A stretch of DNA of 64,000 nt from Chroococcidiopsis thermalis PCC 7203 (GCF_000317125.1 NC_019695.1:5630336-5694335); one strand, 5' to 3'. Positions 29,180-38,257 are shown, counted from the stretch's first letter. The notes: generated by a model from the letters alone, not told the origin. Numbers and translations are program-made.

Positions 29180-29953
29180 TTAAAATCTATCTTTCATGCC
29201 CCGCAAACGAGCAAATGTTTGCACGGGATCTTGACTTTTGACTGCTGCTTGCAGTTCGGGTTGCTGCCAGCGGAGAAATGGGTTAGTTTGCTTTTCTATT
29301 CCCAATAATGATGGTACAGTCGCTCGATTGCGATCGCGAGCCTCTTGTACCTGGGCAAAGCGCGATCGCAGTTCTGAATTATTTCCATCTACAGTTAAGG
29401 CAAATTGCAGATTTTTCAACGTGTATTCGTGAGCGCACCAAACCCGGGTATTATCGGGTAAATTTCGTAATTTGCTCAAAGAGTTTACCATTTGGGTCGG
29501 CGTACCCTCAAATAATCGCCCGCATCCTCCAGCAAATAGAGTATCGCCACAGAATAATTCTCCAGGTTCGTTGACGCTGGTAGGAGGAAAATAGTAAGCG
29601 ATATGGGCGCGGGTGTGTCCTGGGACGAAGAAAACTTCGCCAGTGCGATTCCCAAATGAAACGCGATCGCCTTCTTGTAAAAACACCTTTTGTCCTGGTA
29701 TTCTGCCTTTATCTTCGACTCCACCATAAACTGTCAGTTGGGGAAATTTTTGCATCAGCTTTTGATTTCCACCCACATGATCGTGATGGTGATGGGTGTT
29801 GAAAATTGCCACTAATTCTGCACCCAGTTGTTGCAGTTGTTTTAAAACTGGTTCAGCCTCAGCCGGATCGACGACAGCAGCTATATTCTGCTGTGGTTCG
29901 TAAAGTAAGAAAATGTAGTTATCAGAGAGTGCGTTGAGACGAATAACCTGCAT
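29180..29953 (-). CDS. gloB: Hydroxyacylglutathione hydrolase (glyoxalase II)
   Basis: Metallo-beta-lactamase-fold thioesterase, converting S-lactoylglutathione to lactate and glutathione in the methylglyoxal detoxification pathway. The binuclear metal motif [10 protein letters not shown] is near residues 54-63, with the later ligands in [27 protein letters not shown] and the [12 protein letters not shown] segment, which is specific for GloB. 257 residues is standard. It is cytoplasmic and monocistronic. It is divergent from the DUF429 gene with 70 bp between. Confidence 0.95.
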   Translation of the reverse strand: MQVIRLNALSDNYIFLLYEPQQNIAAVVDPAEAEPVLKQLQQLGAELVAIFNTHHHHDHVGGNQKLMQKFPQLTVYGGVEDKGRIPGQKVFLQEGDRVSFGNRTGEVFFVPGHTRAHIAYYFPPTSVNEPGELFCGDTLFAGGCGRLFEGTPTQMVNSLSKLRNLPDNTRVWCAHEYTLKNLQFALTVDGNNSELRSRFAQVQEARDRNRATVPSLLGIEKQTNPFLRWQQPELQAAVKSQDPVQTFARLRGMKDRF

Positions 29954-30023
29954 TTAGTCTGACCGTGTATAGTGCCATTTACAATTTAACGAGTGAGTCT
30001 TGGTAAGGCGATCGCTTTAACGG

Positions 30024-30897
30024 ATGAAATTTCTAGGAATAGATTTGGGTTGGAGTTCTGGTGCAAGCGGTTTGTGTTGTTTAGAACTAACAAACGGGCA
30101 GTTACAACTATTGGATTTAGATCGTAGAGAATCTATTGCCGATATCCTCGCTTGGATCGATACTTGGGTACAACTAGAGGAACCAGCCATTGTTGCTGTA
30201 GACGCGCCGACTCTAATCCCCAACGCCACAGGGATGCGTTTACCTGACAAACTCACTCACAAATATTTTGGTAAATATCATGCTGGTTGCTATCCAGCTA
30301 ATCTCAGCCTACCTTTTGCTCAAAGGACAGTAGATTTTGGTCTAGCTTTAGAAGCTAGGGGATTTAACCACGCGCCAGAAATTACGCCTCAAATGCCAGG
30401 ACGCTACCAAATTGAGGTGTTTCCGCATCCTGCGATCGTGCATTTATTCCAGTTAGACCGGATTCTTAAATATAAAAAAGGAAAGCTGGCGGAACGTTAC
30501 TTAGAATTGCTCAAACTCCGCCGGCATATTGTTGATGTTTTGTCAACTCTAGAACCTGCTCTGGTTTTGAGCCAGGAGAGTTGCCAATCCTCGGAGATCC
30601 CCCCAACCCCCCTTAAAAAGGGGGGGCAAAATTCCCTCTATAACGAGTCACAAGAGAATACAATCGGTTTTAAATAGCGATCGCCACGCATCACTGACTC
30701 TTGCTAGCCTCAAAGCGGTAGAAGACCAGTTAGATAGTCTGATCTGTGCTTATGTAGCGGCGCATTGGTGGTACTGGGGTTTAGAGCGGAACTGGGTATT
30801 AGGCGATCGCACCAGCGGGTACATTGTTGTCCCTGCTCCCTTGCCCGTCCAAGCTGCTAACCTTGACGGCGCTAGAGTCCTCCGCCCAGAGAATTAG
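30024..30897 (+). pseudogene. DUF429 protein gene, frameshifted by a repeat insertion
   Basis: A DUF429 gene (RNase H-like fold, function unknown). Frame 1 runs 30024-30677 and gives the first 180 or so native residues (MKFLGIDLGWSSGASGLCCL, then VDAPTLIPN and PQMPGRYQIEVFPHPA). A CCCCTTAAAAAGGGG element then occurs at 30597-30627 and native coding resumes one base out of phase: the frame containing 30733 encodes LKAVEDQLDSLICAYVAAHW and GDRTSGYIVVPAP, the usual DUF429 C-terminus, ending at 30897. The tail overlaps the 3' end of the phosphorylase gene on the other strand. Either the gene is broken or a shortened 217-residue protein is made. Confidence 0.8.
30597..30627. repeat. CCCCTTAAAAAGGGG element inside the DUF429 gene
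   Basis: GATCCCCCCAACCCCCCTTA followed by AAAAGGGGGGG. It is a partial copy of the double-hairpin element at 10079. Confidence 0.85.
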
Positions 30898-33489
30898 TCG
30901 CGTCTCGTAGGGATTGGACAGATATTTGTGTTTTGGCAATACCCGTAATGACAATCCTTGTAAGCCAGAAGTGGTGTAGTTAATTTCAACCGTATAGATA
31001 CTCATCCCCTGTGGATCTGTACCTTGAAACTGCATCGTAATTGGTACGCCGTTGACAATTTCCCCACTAGCATCAACGTTACCTTTATACAGTTCTACCT
31101 GCACGCTATCAGGGGACAATGTGGCAAGATCGATTCTGGCTTTGACAGCAATATTTTGATTCACTTGAATTTCTGCTGGTTCGGCAATATCGATCTCGAC
31201 AACTTTAATGTAGTTCCAGTGTTCGGTTAAATCGGCTTTCCAACGAGCCAATTCTTTTGCTGGGACAAATTTATCGGCAGTTAAGGTAGAGTAGCGATCG
31301 CTAGCTGGGAAATAACCCCGTAAGGCGTACTCGCCTACCATCCGGGAAGTATTGAAAAACGGACAGTTAATCCGAATTGCATCCTTCATTTTGGCAATCC
31401 AGTGGCGGGGCAGATTGTCAGTATCGCGATCGTAGAATAGTCTGGCAACTTCCTGCTCGATTAAATCGTACAAGGCATTTGCTTCGACTTCATCTTGGAA
31501 ATTGGGATCGTCGTAAATTTCTCCATGTCCAATCGCCCAACCAGTGCGGACGTAATCGGCTTCATCCCACCATCCATCTAAGACACTCAAGTTGAGTAGT
31601 CCATTCATCGCTGCTTTCATTCCACTCGTACCGGAAGCCTCGCGGGGACGGCGGGGATTGTTGAGCCAAACGTCGCAGCCAGCAACTAACAACCGCGAAA
31701 TATGCATATCATAATTCGGGACGAAGACAACTTGCTTCTCTAACCCATGTTCGCGAATAAAGCGGTTGATCTCGCGAATCAGTTCTTTGCCTGGAATATC
31801 TTTAGGGTGTGCCTTACCTGCAAAGACAAATTGTACTTTGCGGTCTTTATTGGTAAGAATTTTCTCGATCCGCTTAAAGTCGCGCATCCATAAAGTTGCG
31901 CGCTTGTAGGTAGCAAAGCGCCGTGCAAAGCCGATGGTTAAAGCATAGGGGTCTAGAACTTCTTGAGCTTCGGCAATTTCAGCAGGAGAAGCACCGCGAT
32001 CGCGCAAATGCTTGACTAAATGCTCCCGGACGTACACGATCATGTCCAGACGACAGCGTTCGTGGTTGCGCCACAACTCCTCATCGGGAATTGCATCCAT
32101 CCGTTCCCATAACTGATTCTCGCTGGGGGCTGAAGACCAATTCGGACCCAAATAGCGATCGTATAATTCCTGGGTTGACTTAGCAACACAACTACGGGCG
32201 TGAACCCCGTTAGTGATGGCTGTAATTGGCACTTCTTCTTCTGGAACACCGTGCCACAATCCTTGAAACATCTCGCGTGACACGACACCGTGTAACTGGG
32301 CTACCCCGTTAGCAAAAGTCGCCATTTTTAGCGCTAACACTGCCATACTAAAAGGCGCGCTCAGATCGCCAGTATTTTCGCGTCCCAAGCCCAAAAACTC
32401 ATCGCGTCCCAACCCGAATGCATCGGCATAATGTCCCAGGTAATACAACATTTTGTCTGCGGGGAACAAATCGATTCCTGCGGGAACCGGGGTATGGGTG
32501 GTAAATAGGTTACTTGCTGCTACGACTTGTCTGGCTTCAGTAAAACTCAAACCTTCACCCTGCATCAACACGCGGATGCGTTCTAATGCCAAGAATGCCG
32601 AGTGTCCTTCGTTCATGTGGTATGCCGTGACGTTATATCCCAACGCCTTTAGCATCCGCACGCCACCGATTCCCAACATAATTTCTTGGTGGATGCGCAT
32701 ATCGAGGTCGCCACCGTAGAGTTGGTCGGTAATGTTATGGTCGTATGCACCATTCGGTTCGATGTTGGTATCGAGCATGTATAGCGGAACCATCCCTACT
32801 TGGACGCGCCAGACTCTCGCATAGACGGTTCTTCCAGGGTAGTCCACTGCAACGCGGATCTCAGAGCCGTCAGGATTGCGCTCTAAGTGCAGCGGCATAT
32901 TATAAAAGTCATTGATGGGATAGCGTTCTTGTTGCCAGCCATCAGCGTTGAGATATTGGGCAAAATAGCCTTGCTGATAGAGTAAGCCCACACCCACCAA
33001 CGGTAAACCCAAGTCACTCGCAGATTTGAGATGATCTCCTGCTAGTACCCCTAAGCCACCGGAGTAGATGGGCAAACAATCTACTAAACCAAATTCTGCC
33101 GAAAAATAAGCGTAACACTCTTTGGCATAGCGCGTAGATTCGTGGAGCGTGTGCTGCGATGCCAGGCTACCGTCTCCCGTCTTCTGTCCGCGTTGCTTAT
33201 CATACCAGGTGCGTTCTTGCAAGTAGTCATCTAGCTGACGGGCAGCCCTATCCATTTGCGCCAAGAAGCCTTCATCCTCCTCCACTTCTTGCAACCGCGC
33301 TTGACTAATGTTACCCAACATTAATACAGGGTTATGGTGGCTCGATTCCCACAAATCGGGGTCTAAGCGCCGAAATAAATCTTTGCTTTCAACGTTCCAA
33401 TCCCAATGTAAGTTGTAAGCCAGTCGCCGGAGAGGTTCGAGGCGCGGCGATAGGCGAGGAGAGACATTAAACGTGCGAATTGGTTGCAT
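30799..33489 (-). CDS. glgP: Alpha-glucan phosphorylase (GT35, DUF3417 type)
   Basis: Glycogen/maltodextrin phosphorylase that releases glucose-1-phosphate from alpha-1,4-glucan using pyridoxal phosphate. At 896 residues it belongs to the subgroup with an N-terminal DUF3417 domain (residues about 1-110, RLAYNLHWDWNVE). Active-site segments include AYFSAEFGLVDCLPIYSGGL, YHMNEGHSAFLALERI, TTHTPVPAGIDLF and EASGTSGMKAAMNG with the expected PLP lysine. It is cytoplasmic and works in glycogen breakdown. A possible extra beta-domain forms the last 130 residues. Its 3' end overlaps the DUF429 tail by about 99 bp. STRRs fill the region upstream of the start. Confidence 0.95.
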   Translation of the reverse strand: MQPIRTFNVSPRLSPRLEPLRRLAYNLHWDWNVESKDLFRRLDPDLWESSHHNPVLMLGNISQARLQEVEEDEGFLAQMDRAARQLDDYLQERTWYDKQRGQKTGDGSLASQHTLHESTRYAKECYAYFSAEFGLVDCLPIYSGGLGVLAGDHLKSASDLGLPLVGVGLLYQQGYFAQYLNADGWQQERYPINDFYNMPLHLERNPDGSEIRVAVDYPGRTVYARVWRVQVGMVPLYMLDTNIEPNGAYDHNITDQLYGGDLDMRIHQEIMLGIGGVRMLKALGYNVTAYHMNEGHSAFLALERIRVLMQGEGLSFTEARQVVAASNLFTTHTPVPAGIDLFPADKMLYYLGHYADAFGLGRDEFLGLGRENTGDLSAPFSMAVLALKMATFANGVAQLHGVVSREMFQGLWHGVPEEEVPITAITNGVHARSCVAKSTQELYDRYLGPNWSSAPSENQLWERMDAIPDEELWRNHERCRLDMIVYVREHLVKHLRDRGASPAEIAEAQEVLDPYALTIGFARRFATYKRATLWMRDFKRIEKILTNKDRKVQFVFAGKAHPKDIPGKELIREINRFIREHGLEKQVVFVPNYDMHISRLLVAGCDVWLNNPRRPREASGTSGMKAAMNGLLNLSVLDGWWDEADYVRTGWAIGHGEIYDDPNFQDEVEANALYDLIEQEVARLFYDRDTDNLPRHWIAKMKDAIRINCPFFNTSRMVGEYALRGYFPASDRYSTLTADKFVPAKELARWKADLTEHWNYIKVVEIDIAEPAEIQVNQNIAVKARIDLATLSPDSVQVELYKGNVDASGEIVNGVPITMQFQGTDPQGMSIYTVEINYTTSGLQGLSLRVLPKHKYLSNPYETRLILWAEDSSAVKVSSLDGQGSRDNNVPAGAIA

Positions 33490-33511
33490 ATAGCAGGGTG
33501 TAATTCTTTCT

Positions 33512-33635
33512 TGCTTCAGTTATCAGTTATCAGTTGTCAGTTATCAGTCTAGCCAACTACCAATTACCCATTACCGATGACTCATTGCTTCAGTTATCAG
33601 TTATCAGTCTAGCCAACTACCAACTACCAACTACC
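33512..33635. repeat. Composite STRR region
   Basis: Alternating CAGTTAT, CCAACTA and ATTACCC heptamer arrays, with a duplicated segment (CAGTTATCAGTCTAGCCAAC occurs twice about 60 bp apart). It separates the phosphorylase start from the ABA4-like stop. Confidence 0.9.
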
Positions 33636-33638
33636 AAT

Positions 33639-34109
33639 TCAGCTAGATGTAGTAACAGTTTCTACCTTACTATCTTCGGTACGAGTAAAAAACTTTTGAC
33701 CGATCGCGCTAGTGAGAATGTGGGAGAGTAAGCCTAAAGGACCTGCAAATAAACACAAAGCTAAAGAGTGAATTGTCCAGACTCCGGTGCGCTGTCCTTC
33801 CCAGTAAATCCAGCGTCCGACAAATAAATCCATGACAAGATAATGAGTCCATCCCGTCGCCATGACTTTTGGATCGGCAAAGATTTGAGCGAGATCTGCT
33901 AGTTTTAATTGGGGATTGGATAAGGCTTGGGCGTTTTCAGCAGTGAGACTGTTGACGAAGAAAAAGCCGTATAACACTGCTAAGGCGACGAACGGGAGGT
34001 AAGATTCCATTATCTTTCGGGTTACGCCCCAATTTGGCAGCAGAATTATTAATACCCAAAAGGGTAAAACGAAGATATTCGCGCCGTTGAAGAGTTGCTC
34101 GATTGTCAT
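33639..34109 (-). CDS. ABA4-like membrane protein (DUF4281)
   Basis: A 156-residue protein with four membrane helices matching the ABA4-like/DUF4281 family. The plant ABA4 protein is needed for neoxanthin formation; cyanobacterial members are of uncertain role and may act in carotenoid metabolism. Conserved-looking segments are FWVLIILLPNWGVTRKIM, GWTHYLVMDLFVGRWIYW and LFAGPLGLLSHI. The native protein ends near FFTRTE; the final residues run up to an STRR. No carotenoid gene is adjacent. Confidence 0.85.
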   Translation of the reverse strand: MTIEQLFNGANIFVLPFWVLIILLPNWGVTRKIMESYLPFVALAVLYGFFFVNSLTAENAQALSNPQLKLADLAQIFADPKVMATGWTHYLVMDLFVGRWIYWEGQRTGVWTIHSLALCLFAGPLGLLSHILTSAIGQKFFTRTEDSKVETVTTSS

Positions 34110-34218
34110 GATACTGCAAAGTAGGGGTGAGACAATAGCACTACTACAGCATTACTACAGGGGGCGATCGCTATCTGTCAAGTTACTTATCGCTCGCGCG
34201 ATCGGGCTGAAAGCTCAA

Positions 34219-34245
34219 TAGAGTGCGTTATTTAACGCACCCTAC
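34219..34245. repeat. AGTGCGTTA...TAACGCACCCT inverted repeat
   Basis: Copy of the element at 3382, between the kinase stop and the ABA4-like gene. Confidence 0.75.
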
Positions 34246-34278
34246 CAATATACATATACTTAAATCTAGTACAAAAAT

Positions 34279-35640
34279 CTAGTGCAAACGGCGGCGAAAA
34301 GCGATCGCCTGTTGTGGATTGGGAATCTTTTCGGCTAAAGCTTCTACTAACATATGAGCCGATATCCCAGGATTTTGAGCTAAAGTTTCTCGAATGAGAA
34401 AACTCGCAATTGGTCCCACAAAATTAGTTAATTCTTGATGGCAAAGTTTCACAAATTCAGGATGCAGCGAGGAACGTTGCTCGATTGGAGGTGGAGTGAC
34501 TTGTGGCGGTTGTGAGGGAAAATTACCTGTAGTCTGCGGATAAAAAGAAGCCTGTTGTTGGCTGGGAAATACAGGTTTTTGTGGCGATTGCGGTACAAAT
34601 CCTGTCCCAGGTGGATTAATAACAGTAGGCTGCGATCGCGCTCCACCCATTGCTGAAAGTATCTCCATTGCCGATTGATAGCGCTCTCGCGGTCTGTCGG
34701 CAAGCATTTTATTCAGAATTTGAGTCAAGCCGTAACTGACGGGTTTATAATCTTGCCAGAGCCACTCTAAAGAATAGCGATCGAGCAATTCATGGGGTGC
34801 TTTACCAGTTAATAAAACAATTGCAGTTACTCCCAAAGCATAGAGGTCGCTACTAGGAGAACAGTGACCCATCCGAATTTGTTCGTGGGGCGCATAGCCA
34901 ACTTTACCCACCATAGATTTATAGTTAATATAGGCTTGCTCGGAGTTATTAGCAGCCATATTACCAGATGCTTCTACTCCCTGCTTACCTACGCCGAAAT
35001 CAATTAATACGGGTAAATTCTTCTCCCCATCAAAGATAATATTATCGGGAGAAATATCGCGGTGAATGATTCCGTGTTGATGAATATAATCTAATACAGG
35101 TAATAAATGCTGAAGCCATTGAACTATTTCTGCTTCAGAAAATGCTTGTCCGGTTTTTAGTAGACGGTCTCGTAAAATATGAGAATAATTCTTGCCATCA
35201 ACATATTCTTGCACTAAAAACAATCGTCCGTTATCTTCAAAACAAGCTAAAAATTTAGGAATTTGATAATGAGAAATTTGATATAATATTCTTGCTTCTC
35301 GCTCAAACAAATCGCGAGATTTTTGTAAACAATGTGTCGCAATTGAATCTGGTAAAAATTCTTTTAAAACACAAAACTTATTAAAGCAATGTTGGTCGTA
35401 GGCTAGGTATGTCCGTCCAAACCCTCCTTGTCCTAAAACTCGATGTAGCAAATAACGATTAGCGATTAACATTCCCGTTGCCGTATTTGCGGTTGGAGTT
35501 TTGACTTCAGGCAAGGCAATTTCTTCAATCGGCACTTCTGAGTAGAGCTTAAGTGGCACTAACTCAGTTTGACCGTTGGTTGTGACTTTGGTATAAACGA
35601 TTTTTAAAAAATTGGCGTTATTATTGTTACCGTCAGCCAT
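34279..35640 (-). CDS. Serine/threonine protein kinase with C-terminal DUF
   Basis: A Hanks-type kinase of 453 residues. ATG 35640 is preceded by a good GAGGAAAGGA site; a TTG at 35661 would add seven residues. The kinase domain spans about 55-320: glycine loop GQGGFGRTYLAYD, lysine in CVLKEFLP, catalytic loop HRDISPDNII, DFGVGK in place of DFG-hinge, and GKVGYAPHEQ. The lysine usually found two residues after the catalytic Asp is serine, as in several cyanobacterial kinases. A Pro/Gln-rich linker (about 330-400) leads to a helical C-terminal domain (EFVKLCHQELTNFVGPIASF) seen in other cyanobacterial regulators. No membrane helix. The signal and targets are unknown. Confidence 0.92.
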   Translation of the reverse strand: MADGNNNNANFLKIVYTKVTTNGQTELVPLKLYSEVPIEEIALPEVKTPTANTATGMLIANRYLLHRVLGQGGFGRTYLAYDQHCFNKFCVLKEFLPDSIATHCLQKSRDLFEREARILYQISHYQIPKFLACFEDNGRLFLVQEYVDGKNYSHILRDRLLKTGQAFSEAEIVQWLQHLLPVLDYIHQHGIIHRDISPDNIIFDGEKNLPVLIDFGVGKQGVEASGNMAANNSEQAYINYKSMVGKVGYAPHEQIRMGHCSPSSDLYALGVTAIVLLTGKAPHELLDRYSLEWLWQDYKPVSYGLTQILNKMLADRPRERYQSAMEILSAMGGARSQPTVINPPGTGFVPQSPQKPVFPSQQQASFYPQTTGNFPSQPPQVTPPPIEQRSSLHPEFVKLCHQELTNFVGPIASFLIRETLAQNPGISAHMLVEALAEKIPNPQQAIAFRRRLH

Positions 35641-35754
35641 AGCGATCCTTTCCTCGGACAAAGTGGAGGGGGAGGTGGGTATAAAGTTATCATCCTATCT
35701 ACTCTTATTATTAGTTAGGAGCGAAGTAGAATGGTTATGCAAGACCAAATCTAA

Positions 35755-35779
35755 AATAGGGTAAGCGATGCCTACCCTA
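35755..35779 (-). terminator. Candidate terminator of the 35823-36347 gene
   Basis: The arms ATAGGGTA and TACCCTAT have a 9-nt loop; on the minus strand TTTTAG follows. It lies 44 bp after the stop codon and belongs to the AGGGTG repeat family. Confidence 0.5.
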
Positions 35780-35822
35780 TAACTTAATTATTCACAAATA
35801 AATCAGAGGTTTTTGAAAAAGC

Positions 35823-36347
35823 TTAACGAACGGTAATAATGAGCGTTTGTCTTAATTTACCGTTGCCACTGACTTGCTGTGATATTTGTGTTCCGGGTCC
35901 AGAAAGTTTAATCGCCACGTTAGAGGAAACTGGTCGATACTCGCCCACAATTTCAACTTTGTTGTCTCCTTTTGTTAAATAAGGCACTAAATTGAAGCTT
36001 GTTTGACTTGCTTGTAGTTTTTTCACTTCTACCCCATCTACCATGACTTTCCCGGTTAGACGAGTATTTCCGGCGATCGCCACTGATAAAATGTGAGGCG
36101 ATCGCAGTGCGGTTGCATTCAAACTGATTCCAGTTGTTTGTTGCTGCGACGACTGAGTCGATGATTGAGTCGATGATTGAGTCGATGATTGACTATAAGT
36201 ACTAGCAACACTGTGAGAATACGAATAGCTTCTTGAATAATTCATAGGTTTAATTGTTTGACTATTTGATGGTAAAGATAAATTATTTTGATAATAATTT
36301 AATGGCGAACTTAGTCCTAAAACAGCAATTATGAATCCGATTAACAT
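35823..36347 (-). CDS. Exported protein with SSTQ repeat and beta-rich C-terminus
   Basis: A protein of about 174 residues starting at ATG 36347; the longer open frame upstream is encoded by STRR sequence and is not credible. Residues 1-16 are a hydrophobic leader or anchor. Residues 35-75 are Ser/Thr/Gln/Tyr-rich with three SSTQ units encoded by a 12-bp repeat at about 36150-36190. The C-terminal 100 residues form a beta-sandwich-like module (LSVAIAGNTRLTGKVMVDGV, then LTKGDNKVEIVGEYRPV). It lies downstream of the small-exported-protein cluster on the same strand and may belong to it. Function unknown. Confidence 0.65.
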   Translation of the reverse strand: MLIGFIIAVLGLSSPLNYYQNNLSLPSNSQTIKPMNYSRSYSYSHSVASTYSQSSTQSSTQSSTQSSQQQTTGISLNATALRSPHILSVAIAGNTRLTGKVMVDGVEVKKLQASQTSFNLVPYLTKGDNKVEIVGEYRPVSSNVAIKLSGPGTQISQQVSGNGKLRQTLIITVR

Positions 36348-36460
36348 CTTTAAGTGAGTAGGGAGAAAGTGAGTGGTAATGGGTAATTGGTAATTGGTAA
36401 TTGAGTGGTGTGTGATGCGTGGTGCGTGGAAGAGATTGTAATTACATTCTTCTGACTCCT

Positions 36461-36523
36461 GTACGGACGGGTTCATCCGAAATCTTCGTCGGAGTTAGAG
36501 ATCTTTGGTGAACCCGCCCTTAC
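36461..36523. repeat. GCGGGTTCACC inverted repeat element
   Basis: Third copy of the element seen at 5459 and 14488, here with outer arms GTACGGACGGGTTCA and GGTGAACCCGCCC. Confidence 0.85.
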
Positions 36524-36548
36524 GACTCCTTCTGATAACTGATAACTG

Positions 36549-36585
36549 AAAAACCCCTTTGTATAAGCTAAGTGTACAAAAGGGT
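36549..36585 (-). terminator. Rho-independent terminator of the small-exported-protein cluster
   Basis: On the minus strand, ACCCTTTTGTACA pairs with TATACAAAGGGGT (one mismatch, one wobble) around a 7-nt loop, followed by TTTTT. It is the first good terminator after the 36766 gene. Confidence 0.75.
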
Positions 36586-36765
36586 GAAGGGATTTGTGGA
36601 ATTAACTTCAAGAAAGTTGAAATATGCTACGAATAGCGAGCGGTTATTGCAGTTATTAAGGCAGTTATTAAGATTGCGTGCGATTTAGCCATCTTATTGA
36701 TGCATCAAATCAAGCATTAGGTAGGCGTTGCCCACCCTACTGATAACTGATAACTGACAACTGAT

Positions 36766-37152
36766 TTAACGGCGTTCCAAAGCTCCTTCTGGAGTAGGTA
36801 CATTCACGCGAACATCGACAGGAGTATAAATATTTGGAGTATCTATCCCCATTTCGCGCAATTTGTTGTCGCCTTCACGACCACCTAGTTTATGTTCGCT
36901 GCGGCGATTTTGTCTGACGCGATCGCCTTGACCGACTTGAGTAGACGTATGAGTACTATTGTTGTTGTAGCAATTTTCGTCAAACTCGGCGCTAGCTTCG
37001 TTGTTTTGCTCGGCTGGCTCTCTAGATACGCCCACTTGCACGTTCACGTCAGTTGCAGTACATACAGCTTGGGCGGGTTTAATTGTTGTCGTACCTAAAG
37101 CCAATACAGTAGAAAGGGAAAATAAACCAAGGGACAAAAATTTAAATCTCAT
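36766..37152 (-). CDS. Small exported protein, cluster member G
   Basis: A 128-residue protein from ATG 37152 (the longer frame adds an implausible 30 residues before the signal). The signal peptide MRFKFLSLGLFSLSTVLALG runs to AQA near residue 28. The mature part is hydrophilic and rich in Asn, Glu and Arg, with NNSTHTSTQVGQGDRVRQN resembling the Asn/Gln motifs of its neighbours, and two cysteines (about residues 31 and 61). The signal peptide begins with MRFKF like that of the next gene upstream (37196-37414), from which it is 43 bp away. Last gene of the cluster; function unknown. Confidence 0.75.
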   Translation of the reverse strand: MRFKFLSLGLFSLSTVLALGTTTIKPAQAVCTATDVNVQVGVSREPAEQNNEASAEFDENCYNNNSTHTSTQVGQGDRVRQNRRSEHKLGGREGDNKLREMGIDTPNIYTPVDVRVNVPTPEGALERR

Positions 37153-37195
37153 AAATCTCACTTTTTCTCCTAGTGTGGAATGTCGATTTGTAGTG

Positions 37196-37414
37196 TTATT
37201 CGCACGTTGTTGATGAAGAACTATAGGTGCGAGAAACGCCACCAGAAGAAACAGTGGTTTGCGATCGCTGGTGGCTATAATTCCCCTTGTTACAATCAGT
37301 TCGAGTTCTCAGAACTTGAGAATTATCAATTGCACGAGGTTGCTCGATCGCGCAAGCAGCCACAGATAAAGTGGTAACGCTGAGTAAGCCGAGTAACCAG
37401 AATTTAAACCGCAC
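37196..37414 (-). CDS. Small lipoprotein with C...YSHQ...SSGGVSRT...C motif, member F
   Basis: A 72-residue lipoprotein. Residues 1-21 end in the lipobox SVAAC (Cys21). The mature part has two cysteines at 41 and 71 bracketing YSHQRSQTTVSSGGVSRTYS. The same module forms the C-terminus of the next gene upstream, suggesting a shared disulfide-closed domain. The start is GTG at 37414 with AGGAG 7 bp upstream. The spacing of 23 bp to the preceding stop supports an operon. No known family recognised. Confidence 0.75.
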   Translation of the reverse strand: MRFKFWLLGLLSVTTLSVAACAIEQPRAIDNSQVLRTRTDCNKGNYSHQRSQTTVSSGGVSRTYSSSSTTCE

Positions 37415-37437
37415 TTTTAGCTCCTATTTACCGACGG

Positions 37438-37824
37438 CTATCTGCAAGTGGTTGTGGAAGAACTTTGAGTGCGGCTGACTCCACCACCAGAAGAAGTGGT
37501 TGTGGAAGAACTTTGGTGACTGTATGTACTACCGCCTCTACAACTGGTTTGCGTCCGCCGGACTTGGGGACTGACACTCCACGGGCTGCGTCTGGTACGG
37601 GTATTGTAGATCCGCCGCCAGCGGTTGCTACTTCTCACGGCTGGACGATTGCGTTGAATTGTAACTTGAGAGTTGCCGTTGGTCACGCGGATGTCGTCAC
37701 CTCGAACGACCGTTGACCCCCCGTTGCTTGACCGAATTTCTACGTTGCCTGCTTTCGCCATTTCCATTGGTAACACCAGAAAAATAGAGGCAACCAAGAC
37801 TGAAATCGATTTTTTGTTCATCAT
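37438..37824 (-). CDS. Small exported protein with the same Cys-bracketed module, member E
   Basis: A 128-residue exported protein (signal residues 1-25, MAKA cleavage). The middle is Arg/Asn-rich with VTNGNSQVTIQRNRPAV. The C-terminal 34 residues (Cys95 to Cys127) repeat the module of the downstream lipoprotein: YSHQSSSTTTSSGGGVSRTQ followed by STTTC. The underlying DNA contains a 26-bp-scale duplication of the GAAGAACTTTG...ACCACC type near 37455-37520. Unknown function; surface or periplasmic location is inferred from the signal. Confidence 0.75.
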   Translation of the reverse strand: MMNKKSISVLVASIFLVLPMEMAKAGNVEIRSSNGGSTVVRGDDIRVTNGNSQVTIQRNRPAVRSSNRWRRIYNTRTRRSPWSVSPQVRRTQTSCRGGSTYSHQSSSTTTSSGGGVSRTQSSSTTTCR

Positions 37825-37909
37825 GAGCAGATACCTGCACTATTAGCTAATTGTTAATGGTTAATGGTTGATGGCGATTAACCATTAACCATTAACAATG
37901 AACGATTGT

Positions 37910-38257
37910 TTAACGACGATTAAATACATCGCGGCGAATTCGAGCATCTTGAGTGTTTTGGTTGACAGAAGTGTTACCGCTACCAAATTGATCGGTCAAT
38001 TGATCGGAGGTTTGATTGATAACATCTCTCGAACGCTCTGCACCACCACGCCGTCCAAATCTTCTTTCAGATTTATCAATTTCAGCGTTTTGAGTGCTTT
38101 GGTTAACAGAAGTGTTGTTATTTCCTTCTTGGATTGTGGTTTGGACTGAATCCTGGTTAATCTCGTCTGCTTTAGCAGGCAGAGCCAGCAATCCAAAACC
38201 AGCAGCAGCAATAATTCCGACTAGACCAGCTTTAACAGTAGATTTGATGGTTGTCAT
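37910..38257 (-). CDS. Small exported protein with two NTSVNQ units, member D
   Basis: A 115-residue protein. The signal peptide ends LPAKADE (about residue 31). The mature part has two copies of an about 20-residue unit: INQDSVQTTIQEGNNNTSV then NQSTQ, and INQTSDQLTDQFGSGNTSV then NQNTQ, separated by a basic FGRRGGAERSR linker. The pattern Q-x-G-x-x-N-x-S-x-x-Q resembles curlin repeats but is one residue shorter. It is a close paralogue of the 38894-39271 gene. Amyloid or fibre formation is a hypothesis. Confidence 0.8.
   Translation of the reverse strand: MTTIKSTVKAGLVGIIAAAGFGLLALPAKADEINQDSVQTTIQEGNNNTSVNQSTQNAEIDKSERRFGRRGGAERSRDVINQTSDQLTDQFGSGNTSVNQNTQDARIRRDVFNRR

Larger units (their letters stand above)
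36348..36765. other. Repeat-filled gap
   Basis: This 418-bp gap consists largely of repeats: GGTAATT STRR (36373-36402), the GCGGGTTCACC element (36461-36523), CTGATAA STRRs (about 36533-36550 and 36739-36762), a terminator hairpin and a GTAGGCG...CACCCTAC inverted repeat. No ORF was seen. Confidence 0.75.

Noticed and set aside
35823-36476. 217-residue version of the SSTQ-repeat protein
   Set aside because: The first 43 residues are encoded by STRR and repeat DNA ([10 protein letters not shown]); the signal-like segment begins at ATG 36347.
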